Positions 1-9,852 of a stretch of 64,000 bases of DNA are shown in pieces (positions within the stretch are counted from its first letter, which is position 1; each line of letters begins with the position of its first letter). Both the position numbers and the translations under genes were made by a program. The notes below the pieces were generated by a model. The model was given only the letters and a program-made list of their open reading frames with translations. It did not search any database and was not told the origin of the DNA. The stretch covers positions 1 through 64,000 of the forward strand of contig NZ_AQPN01000012.1 in NCBI RefSeq assembly GCF_000403135.1. Reading direction: 5' to 3'. Source of the DNA: Arcticibacter svalbardensis MN12-7 (lineage in GTDB: Bacteria; Bacteroidota; Bacteroidia; Sphingobacteriales; Sphingobacteriaceae).

Positions 1-20
1 GTTTAAGCTTATTTTGGAGG

Positions 21-554
21 TTAAGCTTTCGATAACTTAACATAAAAGTCCCATAGGACGATACCCGCTGATACCACTATATTAAAGGAATGTTTAGTGC
101 CAAATTGAGGGATTTCGATACAGGCATCTATATTGTCCATAACATCTTCAGACACACCATTAACCTCGTTTCCGAATACTAAAGCATAATTTTTATATGC
201 AACAGGACTGTAATCATCTAAATTGATACTATTATTGGCCTGTTCTAATGCAATGATGGTTAGCCCATCAGCTCTGAGTGAGGTAATAGCCTCTAGTGTG
301 GTGTCAAAATGAACCCATTCAACAGATTGAGTCGCTCCCAGTGCCGTTTTCTCAATCTCACGATGAGGAGGCTGACCTGTAATACCACAAAGAACAATTT
401 TTTCTACTGCGAAGGCATCGGAGGTACGAAAAATAGACCCCACATTATGCATACTTCTTACATTATCCAGGACGATGGTAAGAGGTAGTTTCTTTTGTTT
501 TTTAAATTCGTCAACGCTTACCCTGTTGAGTTCATCCAGTTTGAGTTTATGCAT
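21..554 (-). CDS. TrmH/SpoU-family RNA 2'-O-methyltransferase
   Basis: This 177-aa protein belongs to the SPOUT superfamily, whose members use S-adenosylmethionine to 2'-O-methylate tRNA or rRNA riboses. The three family motifs are visible: NVGSIFRT near residue 37, ALVFGNEVNGV near 124 and IPQFGTKHSFNIVVSAGI near 148, which together form the knotted cofactor site. It is a minimal version without an N-terminal substrate-binding extension, so the target base cannot be named. It lies 7 bp downstream of galK on the same strand and is probably co-transcribed with it. The functional link to galactose is not obvious. Family assignment is firm, substrate is unknown. Confidence 0.9.
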   Translation of the reverse strand: MHKLKLDELNRVSVDEFKKQKKLPLTIVLDNVRSMHNVGSIFRTSDAFAVEKIVLCGITGQPPHREIEKTALGATQSVEWVHFDTTLEAITSLRADGLTIIALEQANNSINLDDYSPVAYKNYALVFGNEVNGVSEDVMDNIDACIEIPQFGTKHSFNIVVSAGIVLWDFYVKLSKA

Positions 555-561
555 CTTTTAA

Positions 562-1713
562 TTAAAGTTCAACTACACCAGTTCCAATTTCAGAACTGTA
601 AACGGAAGGTGCGTATCCAATTTTAGCAGCATAATAGTCAATAACTGACTTACTGAAATCTTCAAACTGATTTTTCTTAACCAATGCAATAGCACAACCT
701 CCAAATCCTGCACCAGTCATTCTTGCTCCTGTAACACCCTTATAGGTTTTACAAAAATCAACAATAGTGTCCAGCTCTACTCCCGATACCTCATAAAGAG
801 TTTTTAATGATTCATGCGAAGCATACATCAATACGCCAAACTCATCTAATTTATGAGCGGCCAAGGCTTTAGCTGCATCAATCACACGGTCATTTTCTTC
901 CACAACATGTTTAGCCCTGTTTTGAACAATAGGATTCTTAATCAGGTCCTTGTTTTTATTAAATGTATCGGTATGAATCTCGCATAGATTCCCTATTTTA
1001 AGTACGGATTGCAGGGCCTGAAGGGCTTCCTGACATTCACTTACACGTTCATTGTATTTTGACTCTGCCAGTTTGCGTGGTTTATTGGTATTGATAATAG
1101 CGAGCAGATGATCAGCAAGATCACATTCTACTGCTTCATAATCCAATGTTTCGCAATCCAACTTCAATGCCTTATTCTTTTCACCAAATGTCACAGCAAA
1201 TTGATCCATGATGCCTGAATTCACACCAATGAATTCATTCTCTACCTTTTTAGTGATTTTAACTAAATCAAGTTTAGAGTATCCAGCGTTAAAAAGCGTG
1301 TTGAGGGCATAAGCCATAACGACTTCAACAGATGCAGATGAAGAAAGACCCGCACCAATAGGTAAATCCCCATAGAATAACAGATCAAGTCCATGAACAT
1401 TTTTTCCACCTACTAAAAAATTATGAATGACACCTAATGGATAATTATACCATTCTTTTCCTGTTCGTGCATAGTCGTCCTGTAAAGGAATTTCCAGTAC
1501 ATCATCAAAATTAGTACTGTGAAAGCGAAAGATACCCTCTTTATTGGGTGCAGTTAAGAGGTAAGTTCCAAAAGTTACTGCGCAGGGCATAACCAGTCCT
1601 CCATTATAATCTATATGTTCACCAATAAGGTTTACACGTCCAGGAGCAAAGAAAGTATTTTGGCTTTGTTGTCCAAATAGTTCAGAAAATTTTAATTTAA
1701 GGTTATCTAACAT
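562..1713 (-). CDS. galK: Galactokinase
   Basis: Galactokinase phosphorylates alpha-D-galactose at C1 with ATP, the entry step of the cytosolic Leloir pathway. The 383-aa length is normal for GalK. The galactokinase signature GRVNLIGEHIDYNGG sits near residue 26, the GHMP-kinase ATP loop GLSSSASVEV near 122, and the third GHMP motif TGAGFGGCAIAL near 335. No other Leloir genes (galT, galE, galM) are in the window. A TAnnTTTG -7 box lies 20 bp upstream of the ATG. The gene is followed at 7 bp by a TrmH-family methyltransferase gene. Confidence 0.97.
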   Translation of the reverse strand: MLDNLKLKFSELFGQQSQNTFFAPGRVNLIGEHIDYNGGLVMPCAVTFGTYLLTAPNKEGIFRFHSTNFDDVLEIPLQDDYARTGKEWYNYPLGVIHNFLVGGKNVHGLDLLFYGDLPIGAGLSSSASVEVVMAYALNTLFNAGYSKLDLVKITKKVENEFIGVNSGIMDQFAVTFGEKNKALKLDCETLDYEAVECDLADHLLAIINTNKPRKLAESKYNERVSECQEALQALQSVLKIGNLCEIHTDTFNKNKDLIKNPIVQNRAKHVVEENDRVIDAAKALAAHKLDEFGVLMYASHESLKTLYEVSGVELDTIVDFCKTYKGVTGARMTGAGFGGCAIALVKKNQFEDFSKSVIDYYAAKIGYAPSVYSSEIGTGVVEL

Positions 1714-1733
1714 GGCTTTATTAGTGATAATAG

Positions 1734-1741
1734 CAAATGTA
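1734..1741 (-). promoter_or_regulatory. Putative -7 box of galK
   Basis: Read on the minus strand the bases are TACATTTG, an exact match to the Bacteroidetes -7 consensus TAnnTTTG. It ends 20 bp before the galK ATG, giving a short leader. No matching -33 TTG was confirmed. Confidence 0.5.
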
Positions 1742-1960
1742 ATAATTTACTTGGTTTTAGGAATGATTAGTGTAATTAAAACACTAAGCCTCAGCAACCA
1801 TTAGCCACATTTAATTGCTGCTTGTCGGGAATAATTAGTATAACAAAATCTGGATAATGATTCGTTTAGCTTTATGCTAAAACCTGAAATTAAAATTCAA
1901 CTATTTGAGCATAATTTAAAATGCCAAACTAAAATAATAAGCCTGATAGAATCGTTAAAT

Positions 1961-2980
1961 TTATCCCTTCTTATTAGATGAATTACGAACAATCAGAATT
2001 GGATCCAGCACAATTTGCTCCGGATGATCCTCCAGGCTATCATCCTTAATCTGTTTTAGGAATAATTTAGCAACCTCTCTTCCCATGGTAAGCGCTTGCT
2101 GATCAATTGTGGATAGGTTGGGAGTAACCAGACTTCCAAAAGATTCATTAGCAAAGCCAATCACACCTACTTCCTCCGGAATGTTTACCTTATATTCCAG
2201 TAATTGCTGCATGACCCCCATAGCCGTAAAATCTTCTAATGCAAACACTGCGTCAAAGTTTAACCCACTTGCTTTTGCCTCCTGAATAACCTGCTTTCCA
2301 AAGGCAAGAGAAAAGTTGCCCCTTATAATAAGGTTTTCATCTATCTTCAGATTATAATGCAATAAAGCATCCATGTATCCACGTAATCGTTCTTTAAATA
2401 TGGAGATATCCTGCTCATCTGTAATGTGTAAAATGCGTTTATACCCCTGTTTAATCAAATGTTCTGTCGCAATAAATCCACCCTTATAATCATCAATGGT
2501 GACAGATGGAACATTTAACTGAGTGGGTATACGGTCAAAAAAGAGTAAAGGAGTTTTACGGGTAATAATTTCCTGATAATGTGCGATCTCAGTGGTCTCC
2601 GTAGAGATTGAAGCAATAATACCATCGACTCTGGATTGTAAAAATGTTTCAATTCCATTTTTTTCCTGTTCCAGCTTTTCATTGGATTGATATAATAATA
2701 TGTTATAGCCGTTAGCATTCATAACCTGCTCAATTCCATATACAACCAAACTAAAAAAGGTAACTTGTAAGCTAGGCACCAGCACACCAATCACGTTGCT
2801 CTTTCCTGATCTTAATGAAGAAGCTATTTTGTTTTGCCGGTAATTCAAGCGCTCCGCTGTTTCTCTTACCGCTATTTTAGTTTTAGCACTAATGGCCGGA
2901 TGATCGTTCAATGCCCGGGCTACAGTAGAAAATGTGATTCCCAGCTCTTTTGCTATATCTAAAATTGTAATTTTTTTCAT
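1961..2980 (-). CDS. LacI/GalR-family transcriptional regulator, probably of xylose genes
   Basis: The 339-aa protein has the standard LacI layout. An N-terminal helix-turn-helix and hinge helix (TILDIAKELGITFSTVARAL, residues 4-23) is followed by a periplasmic-binding-protein-like sensor domain from about residue 60 (VIGVLVPSL) to the C terminus. Such proteins bind palindromes with a central CG and respond to a sugar or sugar phosphate. It is transcribed divergently from xylB-xylA, and GCTAACGTTGGC at 3117-3128, with the family-typical AACGTT centre, lies in the shared region. It therefore probably controls xylose use, though galK downstream on its own strand is an alternative target. The effector is not deducible from sequence. 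Confidence 0.9.
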   Translation of the reverse strand: MKKITILDIAKELGITFSTVARALNDHPAISAKTKIAVRETAERLNYRQNKIASSLRSGKSNVIGVLVPSLQVTFFSLVVYGIEQVMNANGYNILLYQSNEKLEQEKNGIETFLQSRVDGIIASISTETTEIAHYQEIITRKTPLLFFDRIPTQLNVPSVTIDDYKGGFIATEHLIKQGYKRILHITDEQDISIFKERLRGYMDALLHYNLKIDENLIIRGNFSLAFGKQVIQEAKASGLNFDAVFALEDFTAMGVMQQLLEYKVNIPEEVGVIGFANESFGSLVTPNLSTIDQQALTMGREVAKLFLKQIKDDSLEDHPEQIVLDPILIVRNSSNKKG

Positions 2981-3053
2981 TTAAACTATTGGCCTATCTG
3001 CCGATTTAGTGCCCTTTTTTTTTGTGTGAAAATTTTTATTTTAAGCTATACAA

Positions 3054-3061
3054 TAATTTTG
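3054..3061 (+). promoter_or_regulatory. Putative -7 box of xylBA
   Basis: TAATTTTG matches TAnnTTTG. It lies 91 bp upstream of the preferred xylB ATG, so the transcript would have a leader that contains the candidate LacI operator. The nearest upstream TTG is about 29 bp away, longer than the usual 17-23. Confidence 0.4.
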
Positions 3062-3116
3062 TATGCCATTTTTGTTGATTTTTTTTTCTAATATCAGAAT
3101 TTATTTCTACAATTGC

Positions 3117-3128
3117 GCTAACGTTGGC
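3117..3128. promoter_or_regulatory. Candidate LacI-family operator upstream of xylB
   Basis: GCTAACGTTGGC is a 12-bp near-perfect palindrome (10 of 12 positions symmetric) centred on CG, with the AACGTT core typical of LacI/GalR/PurR sites. It lies between the putative -7 box at 3054-3061 and the xylB start, where bound repressor would block transcription. The divergent LacI-family gene is the likely partner. Confidence 0.5.
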
Positions 3129-3152
3129 ATTGTCAACCACCAATATAAAGAA

Positions 3153-4637
3153 ATGTTATTATTAGGAATCGATGTAGGCACCTCGTCCATTAAAGTTTCG
3201 GTAGTGGATCCGGCAACCCAAAAAACAATTAGTTCGGTTCAGTATCCGGAAACGGAGACTGAAATCAACTCCCCGCAACCCGGTTGGGCAGAGCAATCGC
3301 CCGAAATGTGGTGGGACCATGTCTCTCAGGCAATCTTAAAGATCAATGCCCTGGGTTCATTCGACCCTAAGGATATCGGGGCGATAGGTATTGCCTACCA
3401 GATGCACGGGCTTGTGGTGGTCGATCAACACCAGCAGGTACTCCGCGATTCAATTATTTGGTGTGACAGTCGCGCTGTTGAAATTGGGAATGCCGCTTTT
3501 GAAGTGATAGGAGAAGAAAAGAGTCTTTCTCATCTGTTAAATTCCCCTGGAAATTTTACTGCTTCAAAATTAGCATGGGTAAAGGAGAATCAACCGGAGA
3601 TCTACGCTAAAATTGATAAAGTGATGTTGCCCGGCGATTTCATTTCCATGAAGTTAACAGGAGAAATAACATCCAGTCCTTCCTCTTTATCCGAAGGCAT
3701 CTTCTGGGATTTTCAAAATGAACAGCTGTCTGAAGATGTTTTAAATTACTTTGGTTTTGATAAAAAACTATTTCCACCAGTGAGACCTGTATTTTCGGAA
3801 CATGGTTACCTCAAGGAAAGCATTGCAGAACTGTTATCGCTTCGTAAAGGAATTCCTGTAAGTTACAAATCCGGAGATCAGCCCAATAATGCCTTATCTT
3901 TAAATGTATTACAGCCTGGAGAAGTAGCCGCTACCGCAGGTACATCTGGTGTGATTTATGGCGTAAGTGATCAGTTGGCCTACGATCCGCAATCACGCGT
4001 GAACACCTTTGCGCATGTTAATCATTCTTCAGAAAACAAACGACTTGGCGTCCTTTTATGCATTAATGGCACGGGAATCTTAAACCGTTGGGCAAAGAAT
4101 ACATTTGGTCATGGATTAAGCTATTCGGATATTAATCATAAAGCTGGCGCAATTGCCATAGGATCTGCAGGATTGCGCATCCTCCCTTTTGGCAATGGCG
4201 CAGAACGCATGCTTAATAATAAGTTGATAGGGGCACAGTTCCATCATATCGACTTAAACCTGCATACTGCTGATCATATTTTCAGAGCTGTTCAGGAAGG
4301 TATTGCATTTGCGTTTCGTTATGGTCTTGATATCATGAGGGAGAATGGCATGTTTCCTACTGTGATCCGTGCCGGAAAAGCAAACCTGTTTCAAAGTGCT
4401 CTTTTTACTGAAGCATTTGTCAATTCAACAAATGTTCCCGTAGAGTTATACGATAATGACGGAAGTGTGGGTGCTGCTCTCGGTGCAGGGATAGGAGTAG
4501 GGGTCTTTAGCTCCGAAAAAGAAGCCTTTCAAAATAATAAAGCAATTCAACTCATTGAACCGGGTAAGTCGGATTGTTATGAACCTGTTTATCAGGACTG
4601 GAAAGAAATACTACAAGAACAATTAATTATAAAATAA
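3153..4637 (+). CDS. xylB: Xylulokinase
   Basis: The enzyme phosphorylates D-xylulose to xylulose 5-phosphate for the pentose phosphate pathway. It is a FGGY-family sugar kinase with the N-terminal phosphate loop GIDVGTSSIKVSV near residue 4 and the catalytic aspartate region SGDQPNNALS in the C-terminal half. The open frame extends to an ATG at 3063, but its first 30 residues are hydrophobic and unlike the family. The ATG at 3153 gives MLLLGIDVGT directly and the usual 494-aa length, so it is preferred. xylA follows after 6 bp, forming a two-gene operon divergent from a LacI-family regulator. Confidence 0.95.
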   Translation: MLLLGIDVGTSSIKVSVVDPATQKTISSVQYPETETEINSPQPGWAEQSPEMWWDHVSQAILKINALGSFDPKDIGAIGIAYQMHGLVVVDQHQQVLRDSIIWCDSRAVEIGNAAFEVIGEEKSLSHLLNSPGNFTASKLAWVKENQPEIYAKIDKVMLPGDFISMKLTGEITSSPSSLSEGIFWDFQNEQLSEDVLNYFGFDKKLFPPVRPVFSEHGYLKESIAELLSLRKGIPVSYKSGDQPNNALSLNVLQPGEVAATAGTSGVIYGVSDQLAYDPQSRVNTFAHVNHSSENKRLGVLLCINGTGILNRWAKNTFGHGLSYSDINHKAGAIAIGSAGLRILPFGNGAERMLNNKLIGAQFHHIDLNLHTADHIFRAVQEGIAFAFRYGLDIMRENGMFPTVIRAGKANLFQSALFTEAFVNSTNVPVELYDNDGSVGAALGAGIGVGVFSSEKEAFQNNKAIQLIEPGKSDCYEPVYQDWKEILQEQLIIK

Positions 4638-4643
4638 TATACG

Positions 4644-5975
4644 ATGGGAAATGTAATTACTGGCGAAAAAGAATTCTTCAAAGGAATCGGCCAGATCCAA
4701 TTCGAAGGTCTGGAATCAGACAATCCTCTTGCATTCAGATGGTACGATGAAAATCGTGTCGTTGCAGGGAAAACACTTAAGGACCACTTTAAATTTGCCT
4801 GTTCGTACTGGCATTCCTTTAATGGTACAGGAGCAGATCCCTTTGGTGGTGCTTCACATATCTTTCCATGGGATGAAAAAACAGATGTAATTGAACGTGC
4901 TAAAGATAAAATGGACGCAGCATTTGAGTTTATTACCAAGATGAACTTGCCTTATTACTGTTTCCATGATGTAGATTTGGTGGATTATGGTAATGATGTA
5001 GTAGAAAACGAACGTCGCCTAGCTGCTATTGTGGAGTATGCCAAAGAAAAACAGGCAGAAAGTGGAGTTAAACTTTTATGGGCAACAGCCAACTTGTTTT
5101 CTCACCGCCGTTACATGAATGGGGCCTCTACTAATCCTGATTTTCATGTGCTTGCTCATGGAGCAGCTCAGGTTAAAGCAGCTTTGGATGCTACTATCGC
5201 ACTTAAAGGCGAGAACTATGTATTCTGGGGTGGCAGAGAAGGATATATGTCCTTACTCAATACCAATATGAAACGCGAACAGGAACATTTGGCTGGTTTC
5301 CTTCATGCTGCAAAGGATTACGCACGTGCAAATGGTTTTACAGGTAATTTCTTCATTGAACCAAAACCTTGCGAACCTACTAAACATCAGTATGACTATG
5401 ATGCAGCAACTGTTTTGGGCTTTCTGCAAAAGTATGATCTGTTGGGCGACTTCAAGATCAACCTTGAAGTTAATCACGCGACTTTAGCTGGCCATACTAT
5501 GCAACATGAAATGCAGGTTGCTGCAGATGCAGGATTACTTGGTTCGTTGGATGCAAACAGAGGCGATTATCAAAATGGATGGGATACCGATCAGTTCCCA
5601 AATAACGCAGGAGAACTTACTGAATGTATGTTGGTCTTTCTTGAAGCTGGTGGATTGAAGGGTGGAGGCGTAAATTTTGACGCTAAGATCAGAAGAAATT
5701 CCACAGACAGAGCAGATCTATTCTATGCGCACATTGGCGGTATGGATACTTTTGCACATGCATTGATTGCAGCGGATGCTATTTTACAAAAATCGGATTA
5801 TAAAAAAGTAAGAGAAGATCGTTATGCATCTTTTGATTCCGGTAAAGGCAAGGCTTATGAAGAAGGTAAGTTAACACTGCAGGATTTGAGAGATTATGCT
5901 GTCGAAAATGGCGAGCCTGCTACTATTAGTGGCAAGCAGGAATACATGGAGAATGTCATAAACAGATATGTTTAG
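4644..5975 (+). CDS. xylA: Xylose isomerase
   Basis: Xylose isomerase interconverts D-xylose and D-xylulose in a TIM barrel with two divalent metals. The 443-aa length matches the longer class II enzymes. Visible motifs include the catalytic histidine segment YCFHDVDLV near residue 108, the metal-binding [17 protein letters not shown] near 237, the [15 protein letters not shown] region near 275, and [11 protein letters not shown] near 345. It sits 6 bp after xylB, the reverse of the common xylA-xylB order. A hairpin terminator at 6016-6053 closes the operon. No dedicated xylose transporter lies next to it. Confidence 0.97.
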   Translation: MGNVITGEKEFFKGIGQIQFEGLESDNPLAFRWYDENRVVAGKTLKDHFKFACSYWHSFNGTGADPFGGASHIFPWDEKTDVIERAKDKMDAAFEFITKMNLPYYCFHDVDLVDYGNDVVENERRLAAIVEYAKEKQAESGVKLLWATANLFSHRRYMNGASTNPDFHVLAHGAAQVKAALDATIALKGENYVFWGGREGYMSLLNTNMKREQEHLAGFLHAAKDYARANGFTGNFFIEPKPCEPTKHQYDYDAATVLGFLQKYDLLGDFKINLEVNHATLAGHTMQHEMQVAADAGLLGSLDANRGDYQNGWDTDQFPNNAGELTECMLVFLEAGGLKGGGVNFDAKIRRNSTDRADLFYAHIGGMDTFAHALIAADAILQKSDYKKVREDRYASFDSGKGKAYEEGKLTLQDLRDYAVENGEPATISGKQEYMENVINRYV

Positions 5976-6015
5976 GTCATAACCTAATAAAGCAAAATAG
6001 CTTATTTCTTTTATC

Positions 6016-6053
6016 AAAAAAAGGCTGGATCATCAAAGACTCAGCCTTTTTTG
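6016..6053 (+). terminator. Rho-independent terminator after xylA
   Basis: An A-run plus GGCTG pairs with CAGCC plus a T-run across a short loop, giving a stem of about 11-12 bp followed by T residues. It lies about 40 bp after the xylA stop and the A/T symmetry would let it work in either direction. Confidence 0.75.
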
Positions 6054-6090
6054 TTTATTAGAAACGTCTGAAATGCCAAAGTCATTATAC

Positions 6091-6098
6091 TATCTTTG
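6091..6098 (+). promoter_or_regulatory. Putative -7 box of the DMT transporter gene
   Basis: TATCTTTG matches TAnnTTTG and ends 31 bp before the ATG at 6130, directly after the xylA terminator. No clear -33 TTG was seen at the usual distance. Confidence 0.45.
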
Positions 6099-6129
6099 AT
6101 GCCCACACATCAAATTAGTGTAAAGGCAA

Positions 6130-6996
6130 ATGATTTACATCCTTCTCAGCATAATCTGCAATATAGTCGTATCCATCCTACTCAAACTAGCCCGGAGATA
6201 TGAAATTAGCGTCCCTCAGGCTATTGTATGGAATTATGCTGTTGCATCCCTGCTTACCTATGCGTTTTACAAGCCCTCTTTTACTACAATTAACTGGGCT
6301 TCAGCTCCAATAGCTGTTTTTATACTACTTGCCATCCTCCTTCCATCCCTTTTTATTATCCTGGGACTTTCGGTGAGGTATACAGGAATCGTTAGGACAG
6401 ACCTGGCCCAACGACTCTCTTTATTCATTCCTCTGCTCTTTACCTTTCTCATCCTGAATGAACCAGTTTCAATTTTGAAATCTGTTGGCATCAGCATTGG
6501 ATTTATAGCTATTTTATGCACTATTCCCTGGCATAAAACTCCTCTGAAAAATAAAGGGGCTGTTTTGAACTGGCTTTACCCCCTGTTGGTATTTGTGGGA
6601 ATGGGTATAATCGATCTATTTTTTAAACAAATAGCCGCATTTACACAACTCCAATATACCACTTCGCTGTTTATTATTTTTCTTTTTGCTTTTGCAATTG
6701 CTGTACTTGTTTTGATTATCGCTATTTTATCCGGAAAGACTAAATTCAGGATCATTAACCTGTTTTGTGGGATTATTTTGGGAGTCTTTAACTTTGGTAA
6801 TATTTTGTTTTATCTGAAGGCACATAGGGATCTGCCAAACAATCCCTCGGTTGTGTTTTCTGCCATGAATATTGGTGTTATAATAGCTGGTGCTCTCATA
6901 GGCGTTTATCTTTTTAAAGAAAAACTAAGCAAGATCAACAGAATTGGAATTTTCCTGGCTATCCTGGCTATTTTCATTTTATATCTGGCTAAATAA
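6130..6996 (+). CDS. EamA/DMT-superfamily membrane transporter
   Basis: The 288-aa protein is almost entirely hydrophobic with about ten predicted transmembrane helices in two five-helix halves, the layout of drug/metabolite transporters. A conserved-looking first-half segment runs GIVRTDLAQRLSLFIPLLFT near residue 88, and the last helix is followed by only a short tail. Members export amino acids, nucleobases or other small metabolites across the inner membrane; nothing here fixes the substrate. It has its own -7 box and is monocistronic between the xylA terminator and a sensor kinase gene. Confidence 0.8.
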   Translation: MIYILLSIICNIVVSILLKLARRYEISVPQAIVWNYAVASLLTYAFYKPSFTTINWASAPIAVFILLAILLPSLFIILGLSVRYTGIVRTDLAQRLSLFIPLLFTFLILNEPVSILKSVGISIGFIAILCTIPWHKTPLKNKGAVLNWLYPLLVFVGMGIIDLFFKQIAAFTQLQYTTSLFIIFLFAFAIAVLVLIIAILSGKTKFRIINLFCGIILGVFNFGNILFYLKAHRDLPNNPSVVFSAMNIGVIIAGALIGVYLFKEKLSKINRIGIFLAILAIFILYLAK

Positions 6997-7088
6997 GCTA
7001 ATTACCACTAGACTGATATAAAATAGAACTTATGCTAAATCTTTTTTGTAGTTTTAGAATATAAGATTACTACATCATAAATTCCCAA

Positions 7089-9851
7089 ATGCATAATTGT
7101 GTTTTAGAAGAACAGGAGTCGAAGAGACTAAAAGCATTAACGAATTACAAAATACTTGATACTGAAAGGGAAATAACCTTCGATTCTATCACGCAGCTTG
7201 TTGCCCGGATTTGTCAAAAGCCTATCGTGCTGATTAGTTTAATGGACGCTAACCGTCAATGGTTTAAATCAAAAGTAGGAACTGATCGATGCGAAATGTC
7301 AAGGGAACATACTTTTTGCAACTATACCATTCAGAGCGATAATCTTTTAGAGATTCCCGATACCTTTGAAGACAGCCGTTTAACTAAAAATCCATTACTA
7401 ACCTTACCCGAGCCTATTCGCTTTTATGCTGGGATGCCTTTAAAAACACCTGATGGGTATAGGATAGGAACTCTATGTGTTTTGGATCTGAAACCGGGTA
7501 AACTTTCCGATGTTCAGCGCGAAACGATACAAGTCTTTTCCGCAGAGATTATGGTACATCTGGAGTCCGCTAAAAAGAATCGTGAACTGCTACAACTACT
7601 GAACGAGGAAAAAGAATTCCAGGTTCTATTTAATAATTCAGGCGATTTACACTGTATTACTAATGAACTAGGACAAATAGAATATATCAATGATTCAGTT
7701 AAAGATAGGATAGGCTTTAATGCCACTGAGATCCTAGGTCATACAATTTGGGATTATTGTTTACCAGAAGATATAGAAATCGTACGACCCTTGATAAAAG
7801 AAGGGGTGAAAAATGGAAAAACTCATTTCGAAGTCGAAACCAGAGTATTGACTAAAAGTGCTGATGTCCGCAATTACTGCTGGTCTAATGTACTGTTAAA
7901 CGGAAGGTGGCTTGTCAATGGAAGAGATATTACGGAGCAGAAAAAGACGCTTAAGAGTTTGGAGCAACTTTCCCTTGTAGCGAGTCATATTAATAATGGC
8001 GTGGTGATCAATGATAATAATAATAGGGTTATTTGGGTAAATAAAGCGTTTGAAACGATCACCGGTTACCCTGAGAATGAGTTGTTAGGCAAAAGGTTGG
8101 GCGATATTTTATCGGGCAAAAAAACAGATTTAAATATTATTAAAAATGCAAGAATGCGGACTTTAGATGGGAAGTCTTATTCTATTGATATTTTGTCTTA
8201 TCGTAAAGATGGTGAACCAAGGTGGTTCTCAGTAATGAATTCCATTATATTAAATGAAAATGGTAAACCTATCAAAAGTATAGAAATTATAACTGATGTT
8301 ACTAATCATAAAAACGCGGAAATCGAACTCCAAACCCTTAGTCTGGCAGCAAGTAAGTCAACCGTAGGGATTCTTATCCGTGATAAAGATGATCAGGTAA
8401 TGTGGGTGAATGAAGCTTTCGAATATACTTTAGGATTTACATTAGCTGAAGTAAAAAACAAAAAGATAGGTAGCCTATTGTTAGGTCCGGAAACAGATAT
8501 GGAGTTGATTTCGAAAGCAATACTGAGTTTCGATGCTAGAAAACCGTATGAGATCGATAATCTTTTTTATAGAAAAGACGGAAGTAAAATATGGATGTTT
8601 ATTTCGAATACACCTATATTTAATACGGAAGGAGAATTAGAGCGTCAGTTATGCATTGGCGTTGATATTACAGAAAGGAAAATAGCGGAATCTGAATTGA
8701 TTAATGCTCGTGAAGAGGCTATTAAATTAGCGAAAGCAAAAGAAGCTTTTCTTTCTGTGATGAGTCATGAAATTCGCACCCCTTTAAATGCGATTATCGG
8801 TATGACTCAAATCCTTTTGGAGGATAATCCACAGGAATATCAAGTGGAAAACCTGGAGGTACTTAAGTTTTCATCTGAAAATTTACTCGCTTTAATTAAT
8901 GATGTGCTTGATTATAACAAACTGGATACAGGCAATGTAGCGCTGGAATCGAGATCTATTGATATTAATAAATTCATTAGTTCTACAATTGAAACGATGT
9001 ATTTTCGTATAAACAGAAATAATGTTACGCTTAATTATCATATTGATCCACGCATTCCTCAATATGTTCAAGCAGATAAAACCCGCTTATTTCAAGTCTT
9101 GATTAACTTGTTAAGCAATGCCATCAAATTCACCGAAAAGGGGGAAATTAGGGTCGATCTTTCTCTGGAGAATGAAGATGAAACAACGGTGTCCATTAAA
9201 TTCAAGGTATCTGACTCGGGAATAGGAATAAACGAGGACAAACTCAACCTTATCTTTGAGTCCTATGCCCAGGCAAGCTCAGATACCACGCGGAAATATG
9301 GAGGTACTGGTTTAGGATTAGCAATAACACGAAAAATTTTACATGTCCATCAGTCAGAAATCTATGTAAAAAGCGAAAAAGATAAGGGCTCCTGCTTTTA
9401 TTTTACCATAGCTTTTTTACGTTGCGATCGTTGTTCACAAGAGGTTATAGAATCGTTAGAAGAAAAACCACTCCCTTCTCTAGTATTGGTTGTAGATGAC
9501 AATCCCATCAATAGGATGGTAGTACAAAAGGTGTTGAAAAGATGGGAAATCGTGAGTGAGTTTGCTGAAAATGGACAGGAAGCTTTAGACATGGTTCAAC
9601 TGAAAGAGTATGATCTGGTATTAATGGATCTTCACATGCCTGTTATGGATGGTTATGATGCTTGTCTTCATATCAGAGCACTGCCCGAAGGAAAATATAA
9701 AAAGATTCCTATTATTGCTTTAACAGCGAGTAAGCTGAATATTAACAAAAAAGAGTTAACCGAAAAAGGTATGAATGATTTCGTGTGGAAACCTTTTGTA
9801 CCTCATGACCTCTTTAATAAAATCAGGCCATTTTTAGAGAAAACGAAGTAG
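7089..9851 (+). CDS. Hybrid sensor histidine kinase (GAF-PAS3-HisKA-HATPase-REC)
   Basis: A 920-aa soluble-looking kinase with no transmembrane segment. Order of domains: GAF about 20-165, three PAS domains about 178-286, 295-412 and 416-533, HisKA with the phosphoacceptor histidine H560 in SVMSHEIRTPLNAIIGM, HATPase about 660-775 (N box around 674, G boxes DSGIGI and YGGTGLGLAIT), and a receiver domain from about 797 with the acceptor aspartate D847 in LVLMDLHMPVMDGY. It would autophosphorylate on sensing a cytoplasmic signal and relay to its own receiver. No Hpt protein or separate response regulator is adjacent. It converges on the tesA-like gene with a 1-bp gap. Confidence 0.93.
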   Translation: MHNCVLEEQESKRLKALTNYKILDTEREITFDSITQLVARICQKPIVLISLMDANRQWFKSKVGTDRCEMSREHTFCNYTIQSDNLLEIPDTFEDSRLTKNPLLTLPEPIRFYAGMPLKTPDGYRIGTLCVLDLKPGKLSDVQRETIQVFSAEIMVHLESAKKNRELLQLLNEEKEFQVLFNNSGDLHCITNELGQIEYINDSVKDRIGFNATEILGHTIWDYCLPEDIEIVRPLIKEGVKNGKTHFEVETRVLTKSADVRNYCWSNVLLNGRWLVNGRDITEQKKTLKSLEQLSLVASHINNGVVINDNNNRVIWVNKAFETITGYPENELLGKRLGDILSGKKTDLNIIKNARMRTLDGKSYSIDILSYRKDGEPRWFSVMNSIILNENGKPIKSIEIITDVTNHKNAEIELQTLSLAASKSTVGILIRDKDDQVMWVNEAFEYTLGFTLAEVKNKKIGSLLLGPETDMELISKAILSFDARKPYEIDNLFYRKDGSKIWMFISNTPIFNTEGELERQLCIGVDITERKIAESELINAREEAIKLAKAKEAFLSVMSHEIRTPLNAIIGMTQILLEDNPQEYQVENLEVLKFSSENLLALINDVLDYNKLDTGNVALESRSIDINKFISSTIETMYFRINRNNVTLNYHIDPRIPQYVQADKTRLFQVLINLLSNAIKFTEKGEIRVDLSLENEDETTVSIKFKVSDSGIGINEDKLNLIFESYAQASSDTTRKYGGTGLGLAITRKILHVHQSEIYVKSEKDKGSCFYFTIAFLRCDRCSQEVIESLEEKPLPSLVLVVDDNPINRMVVQKVLKRWEIVSEFAENGQEALDMVQLKEYDLVLMDLHMPVMDGYDACLHIRALPEGKYKKIPIIALTASKLNINKKELTEKGMNDFVWKPFVPHDLFNKIRPFLEKTK

Positions 9852-9852
9852 T

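Noticed and set aside
3063-3152. N-terminal extension of xylulokinase from an upstream ATG
   Set aside because: The ATG falls directly on the putative -7 box, the extra 30 residues are unlike FGGY kinases, and the extension overlaps the candidate operator.
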